From Chloroflexota bacterium (GTDB taxonomy: Bacteria; Chloroflexota; Chloroflexia; Thermomicrobiales; JADLAZ01): a DNA stretch of 64,000 bases. Under the pieces are notes generated by a model. It made no database searches. It was not told the DNA's origin and worked only from the letters and a program-made list of their open reading frames with translations. Numbering within the stretch: position 1 is the stretch's first letter; every line of letters starts with the position of its first letter. The position numbers were made by a program, and so were the translations under genes. Where the stretch lies: assembly GCA_020849725.1 (NCBI GenBank), contig JADLAZ010000282.1, forward strand, positions 72,294 to 136,293. The letters run 5' to 3'. This document shows, piece by piece, positions 23,944 through 33,092 of this stretch.

Positions 23944-26438
23944 AGGGGCACGTGGGCCCTGCTCTGGCGCATCCCCAGCCCATGGCTACAAGCTCTGCGC
24001 CGGTCGAAAATGTCGGTCGCGAGTCACTGCGCCCCCAGATTGCGCTCACACAGGCAAGGTCGGTTGGAGGTACTAACGGCGAGCGGGAGGAGGTCGTTGA
24101 TGGCACGCTTGACGACGTCCACAAGGATGCAGCCGTCGTGGGGCATCCAGCCGGCGCGGAACTCAGGTCATCGTCGAGGCTGGATGCGGCGCTGCCGTTT
24201 CTTCGCCTACTTCCCATCGATGCCCTGCACTGCTTGGTGGAAGAAGCCTCGTCCTCGCTCTCGGCCTTCGAACTTCCCTCCACCGAAGTACAGCTACTTC
24301 TCGATGATGTGTCGCTGAGTGATTTCGCGCGCGCAGCCGCCGAAGTCGCCGTCGACTTCGTACCGGCCGAGGGGATTTTGCGGCGGCCGCTGGACAGTAT
24401 TGTTCGACCGCTATACCTGCTCAGCGGGCGTGCCATTACCGCCGATCATCTACCCCCGATGCTTCTAGCCGTAGTCCGACAGCATATGGCGGCTGACTGG
24501 GATGCGCTGGCGAGCATTTACCTCGGCGATGTGCTCGAGTGGCCCGCAGGTTCGGCGGGCTTGGTGAAGGAACTCCTCGCTTCGGCTATCCAGCGGGGAC
24601 TGGTCGCGTTGCAGTCCCGGGCGGACGTGGTAGGTGAGCCCGCGCCAGAGCACTCTCCCGGCGGGTGTACTCCAGCCGACGCCGATATCGTGCGAGCGAT
24701 TAGAACCATTGCTACTTGGGCGACGGCAGTCAGCGGTAACGCATCAGTCGCTGACGCGTTGTTGCTCGCGGCGCAGACTGTTGCCGTACCCTCAGAGGTG
24801 GCCGCTGCTCGCGAGCTTCTTGTCACTGCTGACGCTCGGTGCCTGGCGAGCAGTGGGGTCACCGCCTACGACCCCGATGCTGCGCTACACCGAGTGCTCC
24901 AATCGGTGCGTACGAGGGAACTGCCTGTTCTCCTGGCTCGGCCCCTGGCTCTACTCGACCCTCCGACACTCAACGAATTGGGTGATCGCGAGGGCATCAC
25001 ACGGGAGCGCATCCGCCAGCTAGAGGCGAAGGGGCTCCAAAAGCTGCGGAAGGCGCTCGGCAAACCGCAGAACCAAGCGATCTCGTCGGTGGCTCAACAG
25101 TTCGCTGCACGCTTCGGTGCGGCTGCGTCTGTGGTTGACCTGCTGGACTCATACCCGGACGCACTAGGGAATGACGTGAGTATCCTCAGCCAAGAAACAA
25201 TCCGAGCGCGCGTCCTCCTGTGGGTCGCGGGGCCGTACGAGGTCAAGGGGGAATGGCTCGTACGCGCGCCGTACAAAGAGTTGGTACGCCAGACAGTTGC
25301 AATCCTAGATCAAGTCACCGCAGCCGGCCCCGTACTGCGTGAGGAGGCGCTTTCCGCCCTCGGGCGCTTGGACGTAGCGCCACCATACCGCGAGCGTTGG
25401 CTAGACCACATGCCGGGTTTCCGCACCATCGACGGCCGGTTCGTGGCCTGGCGCGGCACGCTCGTCGACAAGGTGGAGACGGTCCTCCGCCTCAGCGGGG
25501 AGCCGCTCACCAAGGAGCAACTGGCGGAGGCAATCGGCTATTCATCTCCTCGCGCTATCGGCGATAGGGTTCTCGCAGATGCCCGTTTTGTGCGCCCTAG
25601 CCTGAAGCACATCGCCCTGCGTGAATGGGGGCTTGAGGAGTACTCTAGCGTCGAAGAGGAAATGGCCGAGGAAATACGGCGCCAAGGAGGAGAAGCGGAG
25701 ATCGATCACGTCGTCAATGTTCTCACCCGAAAGTTCGGTGTTTCCGAGCACTCGGTCCGGATGTACGCAGGGGGACCGAATTTCATCCAAGCTAAGCGTG
25801 GTGTAATCCGGCTCCGTAGGGAGGATGACCCACTCCCAGTTGCCCCGCCCGTAGACCAAGCGAGACGGTGCTATCGCCTAATGGAGGGCTGGGCCACTCG
25901 CGTGACATTGACGGCGGATGTCCTCCGTGGCTCTGGCACTCCAGTGCATCCGGGATTCGTCGGGCACGTCGGTGTTGCCTGCCTGGAGTCGAAGACGGTG
26001 CCATCAGTGTTCGGAGGTATTAGCATCGGGTGGTCCTCGCTGCAAGCATGGGTCGGATCGCTGCGCCAGCCGATCGAGGGACTCAGCGCTCAGGTCGGAG
26101 ACTACCTGTTCATCGAATATACGCCTCGCGGGGACTTCCAATACACACTCGTGCGAGCAGGCGAGCTCGATTCAGCAGCACCAGCTGAGCGACTCGCACT
26201 CGAAGTCGGGACACGCCTGGACCGGTGGAATGGCGACGTCCTCGCGGCGCTCGCCCATGCGCTTGGGCTAGGGATTGGTGGCGACCAGTCTCCGTCTGCG
26301 CTTCGCCTCCGTCTCCGTTCGAGGGGGGAAGAGGATCTCGTCTCGCTCCTAGACGAGTCGGCCGATGTCGTCCACGACGACCAGTCGTTACTGAAGTTGA
26401 TGGAATACGTGCTGCGTGGGCCTTCGTCGCAGGAGTGA
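23940..26438 (+). CDS. Large regulator with sigma-70 region-4-like HTH and winged-helix repeats
   Basis: 832 residues, ATG overlapping the small gene's stop. The N-terminal 80 residues look unstructured. Residues about 345-375 contain ELGDREGITRERIRQLEAKG followed by LQKLRKAL, an almost canonical sigma region 4.2 HTH. Downstream (about 400-620) there are at least two winged-helix-like units, e.g. LRLSGEPLTKEQLAEAIGYS, of the kind found in HARE-HTH/sigma-like restriction-associated proteins. The C-terminus (about 650-830) is mixed alpha/beta without visible catalytic residues. Proteins of this build occur in DNA-modification gene clusters. I infer transcriptional control or DNA recognition for the phosphorothioation system. 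No polymerase-binding region 2 is visible. Confidence 0.6.
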   Translation: MKGHVGPALAHPQPMATSSAPVENVGRESLRPQIALTQARSVGGTNGEREEVVDGTLDDVHKDAAVVGHPAGAELRSSSRLDAALPFLRLLPIDALHCLVEEASSSLSAFELPSTEVQLLLDDVSLSDFARAAAEVAVDFVPAEGILRRPLDSIVRPLYLLSGRAITADHLPPMLLAVVRQHMAADWDALASIYLGDVLEWPAGSAGLVKELLASAIQRGLVALQSRADVVGEPAPEHSPGGCTPADADIVRAIRTIATWATAVSGNASVADALLLAAQTVAVPSEVAAARELLVTADARCLASSGVTAYDPDAALHRVLQSVRTRELPVLLARPLALLDPPTLNELGDREGITRERIRQLEAKGLQKLRKALGKPQNQAISSVAQQFAARFGAAASVVDLLDSYPDALGNDVSILSQETIRARVLLWVAGPYEVKGEWLVRAPYKELVRQTVAILDQVTAAGPVLREEALSALGRLDVAPPYRERWLDHMPGFRTIDGRFVAWRGTLVDKVETVLRLSGEPLTKEQLAEAIGYSSPRAIGDRVLADARFVRPSLKHIALREWGLEEYSSVEEEMAEEIRRQGGEAEIDHVVNVLTRKFGVSEHSVRMYAGGPNFIQAKRGVIRLRREDDPLPVAPPVDQARRCYRLMEGWATRVTLTADVLRGSGTPVHPGFVGHVGVACLESKTVPSVFGGISIGWSSLQAWVGSLRQPIEGLSAQVGDYLFIEYTPRGDFQYTLVRAGELDSAAPAERLALEVGTRLDRWNGDVLAALAHALGLGIGGDQSPSALRLRLRSRGEEDLVSLLDESADVVHDDQSLLKLMEYVLRGPSSQE

Positions 26439-26444
26439 AGGACG

Positions 26445-27725
26445 ATGTCCGTCTCAAGACAAGCACAGAGTACGGCAACCTTTGACCCGCATAGGAGTAA
26501 GAATGGCAACCTAATTCCATGCCCGCTGACCAACGAGGATGCAACGGAAGCCGCAGCGGGGTTGGTGGACATCATCTACCTCGACAACAACGCATCTACG
26601 GCTCCGGAACCAGAGGTCTCGGAAGCGGTGGGGTGGGCACTTCGTGACCTGTACGCGAATCCCTCGAGTCAGCACCCAGCTGGCAGACGTGCCGCTGCGT
26701 CCGTGGAGCGGGCGCGGGAACAAGTCGCCGCGCTCATCTCGTGTGCGCCGAGGGCCATCACCTTCACCTCGGGTGCTAGCGAGGCCGACGGCCTGGCAAT
26801 ATGCGGTCTGTGGGAGGGAAACCGTGCGGTCGGCTTGCGCCGTAACACCGTCATCGTCGGCGCGACTGAGCATGCTGCGGTGTTGGAGTCCGCTCGTTCC
26901 CTGAGAGCTGCGGGCGCGCGCGTTATCGAAGCCCCTGTGGACCGGTTCGGGATGATCGCCCTCGACGCTCTCAGGAAGCTCGTGGACGAGGACGTCCTCC
27001 TAGTCTCCGTGATGGCGGCCAACAGTGAGACCGGCACCCTGGCGCCACTTTCCGAGGTGGCGGCTATCGCGAAGGAATGTGGCGCATACGTCCACACCGA
27101 CGCGACCCAGTATGTGGGTCGTCTCTCCCTAGATATGGAAGCGCTCGACTTGGACATGGTGTCTCTCAGCGGCCACAAGATGCACGGCCCTAAGGGCGTA
27201 GGGGCACTCGCTGTGCGGCGAGGGGTTCCGATAGCGCCGCGGATCCGGGGCGGTGGGCACGAGCGTGGGCTGCGTTCCGGTACCCTCAACACCCCCGGAA
27301 TCGTCGGGCTCGGCGTTGCGGCTGAACTTGCCCTAGGGCGCTTCGGGGACACCGAGGCAATGGCAGGCTTAAGGAATCGCCTCCATCAGGGGCTCAGTGC
27401 CCGATTGGACGGGGTCCACCTCAATGGCCATCAGACCGAGCGCCTTCCCAATACGGTCAACCTGCGATTCTCGGGGGCAGACGCCGAGGCGGTGATGACG
27501 TCGCTGAGGCGAGTGGCGTGCTCTGCTGGCAGCGCGTGCAGTTCGGGCATACCAGCCCCGTCGCATGTGCTCGTAGCCATGGGCCTAAGCCCCCAGGAGG
27601 CCCACCAAAGCCTGCGGTTCAGCTTATCGCGGAACACTACGACAGCCGATGTAGATGCTGCGATTGACGAGCTCGTCGCTGCGGTCACATTCGTGCGCGA
27701 GTCAAGTCCCGCTATGGGTGCCTGA
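26445..27725 (+). CDS. dndA: Cysteine desulfurase (DndA/IscS type)
   Basis: 426 residues. Class V PLP aminotransferase fold: IIYLDNNASTAPEPEV (about 43-58), NPSSQHPAGRRAA, then TSGASEADGLAICG, THTDATQ-type strand and SLSGHKMHGPKGVGAL, whose Lys245 is the PLP Schiff-base residue. The catalytic loop CSAGSACSSGIPAPSHVL holds Cys365 as persulfide acceptor. It supplies sulfur for DNA phosphorothioation together with the PAPS-reductase-like protein encoded at 32265. The first 40 residues are an unconserved extension; an alternative later start is possible but no better site is visible. The next gene starts 3 nt downstream. Confidence 0.88.
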   Translation: MSVSRQAQSTATFDPHRSKNGNLIPCPLTNEDATEAAAGLVDIIYLDNNASTAPEPEVSEAVGWALRDLYANPSSQHPAGRRAAASVERAREQVAALISCAPRAITFTSGASEADGLAICGLWEGNRAVGLRRNTVIVGATEHAAVLESARSLRAAGARVIEAPVDRFGMIALDALRKLVDEDVLLVSVMAANSETGTLAPLSEVAAIAKECGAYVHTDATQYVGRLSLDMEALDLDMVSLSGHKMHGPKGVGALAVRRGVPIAPRIRGGGHERGLRSGTLNTPGIVGLGVAAELALGRFGDTEAMAGLRNRLHQGLSARLDGVHLNGHQTERLPNTVNLRFSGADAEAVMTSLRRVACSAGSACSSGIPAPSHVLVAMGLSPQEAHQSLRFSLSRNTTTADVDAAIDELVAAVTFVRESSPAMGA

Positions 27726-27728
27726 GCT

Positions 27729-28745
27729 ATGAACCGTGTCGATGAAGCCGCCGCCGAGGTCTTCGCGCGTCACGAGACCTTTCACCCGCGTTACGGCTGG
27801 TTCCGAAAGGCGGTAATAGCGGCAGCGAAGGCGCCGGATGTGTTCACAAGAGAGGATGCTCCGGTCGAACTCGGGGTGGGCAAGAACATGGTGCGCGCCA
27901 TCCGTTTCTGGGGGAAGGCCGCGAAGCTGCTTGCAGACGTCGATGACCCACAAAGGCCACGCCTCGCGTCGACCGTCCCCTCTTGGAATGGGGCAGCTCT
28001 TCTTGGCGAACAGCCGGGCCTCGATCCTTATCTCGAGCTGCCTGGCTCCCTCTGGCTCCTCCACTGGTGGATGTTGGCCAAGCTGTCCTGGCTGCCTGTC
28101 TGGTGGATCACCTTCAACCAGTTCGGGTCGGTCGAGTTCTCTGAAGAGGATCTTCTAGGGGCTGTTCTGGATGAGTTGCGACGCGTACCTTCCTGGGCTC
28201 TGCCCGTCGAGGCATCCATTAAGAAGGATGTGGATTGCCTGCTGCGCATGTACGCCCCACGCGTTGCTGGTCGCTTCGCGCTCGATGACCTTCTCGACTG
28301 CCCCTTCCGTGAGTTGGGCTTGCTGGAGACTGTCTGGGACGATGCCCACCGGTACCGCTTCGTTATCGGCGCCAAGCCCACTTTGCCGGCCGAGATCGTC
28401 GCCTACGCCTCCCTGGAGTACCTCGCCGTAACCGATCCAAGCGCTCGCACCAGCACTTTAAGCCGCTTGGCGCTGAGCCATGGGGGACCCGGGCGGGTGT
28501 TCAAGCTTACCGAGCAGGCCCTCGCGACAGCATTAGAGGACTACGGAACGACACACAACGGCGTCTGGCTAACGTCGGCAGCCGGGGTGCTGCAGTTAGC
28601 CGTGGATGGTGATCCTAGGCAGCAGGCCGTCGAGGCGCTCCGGGCCTACTACCGACGGGCCGGCCACCGAGTAGAGGGTTCGCTCACGCTCGGTGAGCAT
28701 GCTGCTATGCGCGAGCTAGAGTCCGTTACGGGGGGAAGTCGCTGA
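27729..28745 (+). CDS. DUF4007 protein of phosphorothioation clusters
   Basis: 338 residues, start 3 nt after the desulfurase stop. The opening ARHETFHPRYGWFRKAV followed by ELGVGKNMVRAIRFW is what I recognise as DUF4007, a family found beside cysteine desulfurase genes in DNA-phosphorothioation and BREX-like loci. The N-terminus suggests a DNA-binding helical domain (GVGKNMVRAIRFWGKA), and the rest is helical with conserved Trp-rich segments (LLHWWMLAKLSWLPVWW). Its role is not established. The stop overlaps the next gene's ATG (TGATG), so stoichiometric production with the large ATPase is likely. Confidence 0.72.
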   Translation: MNRVDEAAAEVFARHETFHPRYGWFRKAVIAAAKAPDVFTREDAPVELGVGKNMVRAIRFWGKAAKLLADVDDPQRPRLASTVPSWNGAALLGEQPGLDPYLELPGSLWLLHWWMLAKLSWLPVWWITFNQFGSVEFSEEDLLGAVLDELRRVPSWALPVEASIKKDVDCLLRMYAPRVAGRFALDDLLDCPFRELGLLETVWDDAHRYRFVIGAKPTLPAEIVAYASLEYLAVTDPSARTSTLSRLALSHGGPGRVFKLTEQALATALEDYGTTHNGVWLTSAAGVLQLAVDGDPRQQAVEALRAYYRRAGHRVEGSLTLGEHAAMRELESVTGGSR

Positions 28746-31700
28746 TGGTCTTCGTGGCTCCCAGCCTCCAAGACATTGTTCGCGTGCGGCAGAGATACGC
28801 CCGCTCCGCGAATGTCGAACGCGATGCCGAGGGCGATGTGGTGGGAGGCTACCTGCCGACTGCCCGTGCGCTCGACGTGGTTGGCCGGGTGGCTGCGGCG
28901 ATCCTCGACCCGACCGCAGGGCGGGCAATCTCGGTGACGGGTCCCTACGGGTCCGGGAAGTCATCCCTTGCACTCTTCCTCGGCGCATTGCTGGGCCAAG
29001 CCACCGATGTCGCCAGGCACCGCGCGGATGAAGTGCTCCGTGAAGCGGATTCGGCGCTCGCCCTCCGTGTTGCCCGTGCTCGAGACGCATCAGGTGCTGG
29101 ATGGAATGGATTCATCCGGGCCGTGGTTACCGCCCAGCGTGAGCCTATCGCGGCGACCCTTATCCGGGCCCTACGGGTGGGCGTCACCCGATACGCGGGC
29201 GGGGAAACGGCCGCTTCAGCCGAGCCAGCGTTTGGGGCGGTGCTGCAAGCAGATCCCGCACAATCTAGGTCGACTTCTGACCTCCGACGTCTCGTCGCGG
29301 GAGTTGCGACGGTGGCCCCAGTGCTGCTCGTGATCGATGAGTTCGGCAAGACCCTGGAGCACGTCGCGTCCTCGGCGGCCGGGGGTGGTGCTGACGACCT
29401 ATACGTGCTGCAAGATCTCGCCGAGTGGTCTGCCGGTGATGCGCCCCTGCCCCTCATCATCGTCACGCTTCAGCACTTAGCGCTTGAGGACTACATGTCG
29501 GGGGTCTCAGTTGTGCAGCGTCGCGAGTGGTCCAAAGTTTTGGGGCGCTTCGTCGACATGCCCTACGTGGAGACCTCCTCTCAGGCGCAGGCCCTCATTG
29601 CGTCCGTGTTCGAGCAAACCACCCAGGCCAATCTGCGACGACGCTTGGATGCATGGGCGCAGGCTGTGCGGCGGGAGGTCGACGACGCTGGGTTGGTGGG
29701 CGCCCTGCACGTCGACCCGGCCTCGTGCTACCCACTCCATCCGGTCACGCTCGCCGCTCTCCCGGAACTGTGCGCTCGCTACGGACAGAACGAGCGGACG
29801 CTGTTCTCATTCTTGGCCGGAACCGAGCCCCTGTCCGTGCGCGCCTACCTGGCTGGCACCCCTCTCGAGGACGGCGGTGTGTTGCCGTCTGTGCGCCTGG
29901 ACCGCGTGTACGACTACTTCCTGGAGACGGCGTCGACCATGGTTGGCGCGTCTGCAACAGCATCGCGCTGGTTAGAGATCGAGACACGCATCCGTGACGC
30001 ACACGGGCTCTCCGCCGCCGAGCAACGCGTGCTCAAGACCATTGGCGTCCTCAACCTCATTTCTGCGGGTGGCGTGTTGCGCGCCTCGCGAAGCTTGGTC
30101 GCGATAGCCGCAGCCGACGGACGGAAGGGCACCGCGACTAGGTCGGCAGTTGAGTCAGTCATCACGGCCCTCGAAGCCAAGGGACTGGTCACGTATCGCG
30201 GCTTCGCTGATGAATTGCGCATCTGGAGCGGAACTGACTTCGATCTCAAGGGGGCAGTCGAACTCGCCCGACGCCGCCTCCGAGATGAGCCGGTTGCCGC
30301 CCTTCTGCAGCGTGCCAGACCGCTCCTCCCCGTGGTCGCGGCACGCCATAGCCAGGAGACCGGGACACTCCGTGTCTTTGAGCGCCATTACACCGACAGA
30401 ATAGCCACGGACATCGGTCCACTCCCGGCGTCATCACCCGCAGACGGGCTCGTGTTGCTCTGCGTAGATCCGGACGGCGCCTTGCCTGTGAGAAGCCTCG
30501 CGTCCGACCGTGATAAGCCCGTCATTGCCGGCTTTTCAGATGCAGTCTCGGTGATCGTGGAGGCTGCGCGGGAGTTGGCGGCGCATTTGGATGTCCTGAA
30601 CACCGCAGCCGACATCCAGAGCGACCACGTTGCTCGCCGCGAGCTCCGCGAACGGGCGGCCGTGGCCGCGCATGCCCTCGACGCAGCACTCGATAGAGCA
30701 TTCGGACCGGCAAATAGGGCAGTGCGGTGGATCCGTCTCCCAGGAGGTGGAGCTCTTCCGCCTTCGAGCGGCCTGTCGGGCGCGCTTTCGCACCTATGCG
30801 ACGAGCTTTATCCCTCCGCGCCGCAGTTCCGCAATGAGATGCTTGCTCGAAGAGATCTGACTTCCCAAGGGGCAAGAGCGCGGCGCGACTTGCTAGAGGC
30901 GATGGTGGAGCGAGGCGATCGCGAGCGGCTCGGCATCGAAGGGTACGGGCCGGAGCGCGCCATGTACGAGGCTGTCCTGCGACGGACGGGTATTCATCGT
31001 GTCGAAGATGGCACTTGGCGTTTCGGTGCACCAGACGACACGGACGAGTTCAACTTCAAGCCCGTCTGGTTCGCGATCGAGTCAGTGTTCGAGGAGGCCA
31101 CCGAACGCCAAGTCGTCATAGTCGAGCTCCACGAGCGACTGATGGCCCCACCCTTCGGTCTGAAGGATGGGCCGATCCCGGTCCTGGTCACCGCTGCCTT
31201 ACTTGCTCGGAGCGACGACGTCGCGCTGTACGAGGAGGGAACGTTCGTACCACGTCTGACCGCTGAGGTCGTGGAGCGGCTGGCGAGGAATCCTGACCGA
31301 TTCACGATTAAAGGCTACGCCACCCGGGCGGCGCGGGGACGAGTTCTCGAGGCCCTCAGCCACGCGCTGCAACTCGACCCGCGCCCGGCGGCCCGGGCGC
31401 GCGTGGGCAGCGTGGTCTCCGTTGCCTCGCCACTGCTCGCGCGGGCGCGGAGCCTCCCGGACTACGCCAAGCGGACAAAGGAGATCTCGGTCGCTGCGCG
31501 GGCAGTGCGGGACGCACTGTTCGCCGCGCGCGAGCCAGACGAGCTGCTGTTCTCGGCGCTCCCATCCGCCCTCGGGATGGCCCCTTTCACACCGCGCGCG
31601 GCGTTGTCGGAGGAAGCGGCGACCGACTACGCCACGGCCCTTGCGGCCGTGATGGCTGAGATCGAGGGCCTCAATCCCTCGCTACTCAACCACATCGAGC

Positions 31701-32272
31701 GCTCCCTTGCGAATGCCCTGGGAGCCCGCCTCGAAGTAGTGCGCGAGGATCTGCGCGTGCGAGCAGCGCGACTGGCGGGACAAATCCTCGAGCCGCAACT
31801 TCGCTCCTTTGCCTTGGCACTGAGTGACGAGGCGCTGGACCGGGATGAGTGGCTGACGTACGTGGGGATGCTGGTGGCGAGCAAGCCGCCCACCTCGTGG
31901 GTGGATGACGACAAGGCTCGCTTCGACCAGAGGTGCCGCCAGCTTGGGGAGGCGTTCAGGCGCGTCGAGAGCCTCCACTTCAGCCAGGCCTCTATCCCAG
32001 AGGATGGGTTCGACGCTGCCAGGGTGACCCTGACGCTTCCGGATGGAACCGACGCCGCCCGGGTGGTCTGGGTTGACGAGTCAGATCGCGAGACGGTCGC
32101 GGCGCTGCTAACAGACACGCTTGCCCGAGCGGCTCACGGTTTAGGCGACCGCGGGGCCGAGATGCTACTGGCGATGCTCGCCAAGCGGGTGCTGCTCCCT
32201 GAGGAGCAAGACGTGCCGACCTCGTCGGCGCAGGAGTACACAGAAGGGAGGAAGCGCCAAGCCAATGCCTGA
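28745..32272 (+). CDS. BrxC/PglY-like large P-loop ATPase
   Basis: 1175 residues. Walker A VTGPYGSGKSSLALFLG (about 65-80) and Walker B LLVIDEFGKTLEH (about 196-206) identify a P-loop ATPase. The size, the helical and beta-rich remainder, and a strand LIIVTLQHLALEDY after Walker B resemble BrxC/PglY of BREX and the large ATPase of phosphorothioation-linked BREX-like (Pbe-type) systems. DptF/DptH of the classic Dnd restriction module are less similar in layout. It may be the restriction-side motor that discriminates unmodified invading DNA. It overlaps the next gene by 8 nt. The annotation to a precise family would need a profile search. Confidence 0.65.
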   Translation: MVFVAPSLQDIVRVRQRYARSANVERDAEGDVVGGYLPTARALDVVGRVAAAILDPTAGRAISVTGPYGSGKSSLALFLGALLGQATDVARHRADEVLREADSALALRVARARDASGAGWNGFIRAVVTAQREPIAATLIRALRVGVTRYAGGETAASAEPAFGAVLQADPAQSRSTSDLRRLVAGVATVAPVLLVIDEFGKTLEHVASSAAGGGADDLYVLQDLAEWSAGDAPLPLIIVTLQHLALEDYMSGVSVVQRREWSKVLGRFVDMPYVETSSQAQALIASVFEQTTQANLRRRLDAWAQAVRREVDDAGLVGALHVDPASCYPLHPVTLAALPELCARYGQNERTLFSFLAGTEPLSVRAYLAGTPLEDGGVLPSVRLDRVYDYFLETASTMVGASATASRWLEIETRIRDAHGLSAAEQRVLKTIGVLNLISAGGVLRASRSLVAIAAADGRKGTATRSAVESVITALEAKGLVTYRGFADELRIWSGTDFDLKGAVELARRRLRDEPVAALLQRARPLLPVVAARHSQETGTLRVFERHYTDRIATDIGPLPASSPADGLVLLCVDPDGALPVRSLASDRDKPVIAGFSDAVSVIVEAARELAAHLDVLNTAADIQSDHVARRELRERAAVAAHALDAALDRAFGPANRAVRWIRLPGGGALPPSSGLSGALSHLCDELYPSAPQFRNEMLARRDLTSQGARARRDLLEAMVERGDRERLGIEGYGPERAMYEAVLRRTGIHRVEDGTWRFGAPDDTDEFNFKPVWFAIESVFEEATERQVVIVELHERLMAPPFGLKDGPIPVLVTAALLARSDDVALYEEGTFVPRLTAEVVERLARNPDRFTIKGYATRAARGRVLEALSHALQLDPRPAARARVGSVVSVASPLLARARSLPDYAKRTKEISVAARAVRDALFAAREPDELLFSALPSALGMAPFTPRAALSEEAATDYATALAAVMAEIEGLNPSLLNHIERSLANALGARLEVVREDLRVRAARLAGQILEPQLRSFALALSDEALDRDEWLTYVGMLVASKPPTSWVDDDKARFDQRCRQLGEAFRRVESLHFSQASIPEDGFDAARVTLTLPDGTDAARVVWVDESDRETVAALLTDTLARAAHGLGDRGAEMLLAMLAKRVLLPEEQDVPTSSAQEYTEGRKRQANA

Positions 32273-33086
32273 TGATCGCATCCGCCATGTCTTGGGGCTC
32301 TCCGGTGGCAAGGACAGCGCGGCGCTAGCCGTCTACATGCGAGACCGCGTGCCGGAGATGGAGTACTTCTTCTGCGACACGGGCAGTGAGCTGCCCGAAA
32401 CCTACGAGTACCTCGAGCGCCTTGAGGCGTACCTCGGTAAGCGCATCGCCAGGCTCAACTCGGGACGGGACTTCGACCATTGGCTGGCGCTATATCGCGG
32501 CACGCTTCCTTCACCGCAGATGCGTTGGTGCACGCGGCGCATGAAGATCGAACCGTTGGAAGCATGGATCGGGAACGACCTGGCCGTGAGCTACGTCGCC
32601 ATCCGCGCGGATGAGCCGCAGCGCCAGGGATACATCTCCACCAAGCCAAACATCACCACTCGCTACCCCCTCAAGGAGGACGGGATCGACAAGGATGGGG
32701 TGATGAAGATCTTGGCGGATGCGGGCGTAGGACTTCCGACGTACTACGAGTGGCGCACTCGATCGGGCTGCTACTTCTGCTTTTTTCAGCGCAAGGCGGA
32801 GTGGGTTGGCCTCGCGGAACGCCACCCGGACTTGTTCGAGAAGGCCGTTGCCTATGAGGACAAAGTGTCCTGGGAAGCTACTGCGATGCAAGGCCGTGCC
32901 TACAGATGGTCCCAGGGCGAAAGTCTCCGTGAACTTGTCGAACGGCGCGACGAGATCCTCGCCAAGCATCGAGCGGCTGTCGAGGCCGCCAACAAGCGCC
33001 GCAAGAACCTTCCTCTAATTGAAGTGCTTTCCGATGCACTCGACGATGATGATGACACCTCTCCGTGCCAGGTGTGCCACCTTTGA
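32265..33086 (+). CDS. dndC: PAPS-reductase/DndC-like sulfurtransferase
   Basis: 273 residues; start overlaps the end of the ATPase gene. The PP-loop SGGKDSAAL (13-21) and FFCDTGSELPETYEYL are the signature of PAPS reductase/DndC-family adenylation enzymes. MRWCTRRMKIEP and GCYFCFFQRK provide cysteines at positions used for an Fe-S cluster or persulfide relay in DndC/SspD-type proteins, and there is a terminal CQVCHL. It is much shorter than classical DndC (about 500 residues), so it belongs to a short, DUF4007-linked variant. It would activate the DNA backbone phosphate and insert sulfur received from the desulfurase. Confidence 0.8.
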   Translation: MPDDRIRHVLGLSGGKDSAALAVYMRDRVPEMEYFFCDTGSELPETYEYLERLEAYLGKRIARLNSGRDFDHWLALYRGTLPSPQMRWCTRRMKIEPLEAWIGNDLAVSYVAIRADEPQRQGYISTKPNITTRYPLKEDGIDKDGVMKILADAGVGLPTYYEWRTRSGCYFCFFQRKAEWVGLAERHPDLFEKAVAYEDKVSWEATAMQGRAYRWSQGESLRELVERRDEILAKHRAAVEAANKRRKNLPLIEVLSDALDDDDDTSPCQVCHL

Positions 33087-33092
33087 GGATCC

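Noticed and set aside
28745..32272. DptH identification for the large ATPase
   Set aside because: DptH is larger and contains a DUF/HerA-like arrangement; the Walker region and size here fit BrxC/PglY better.
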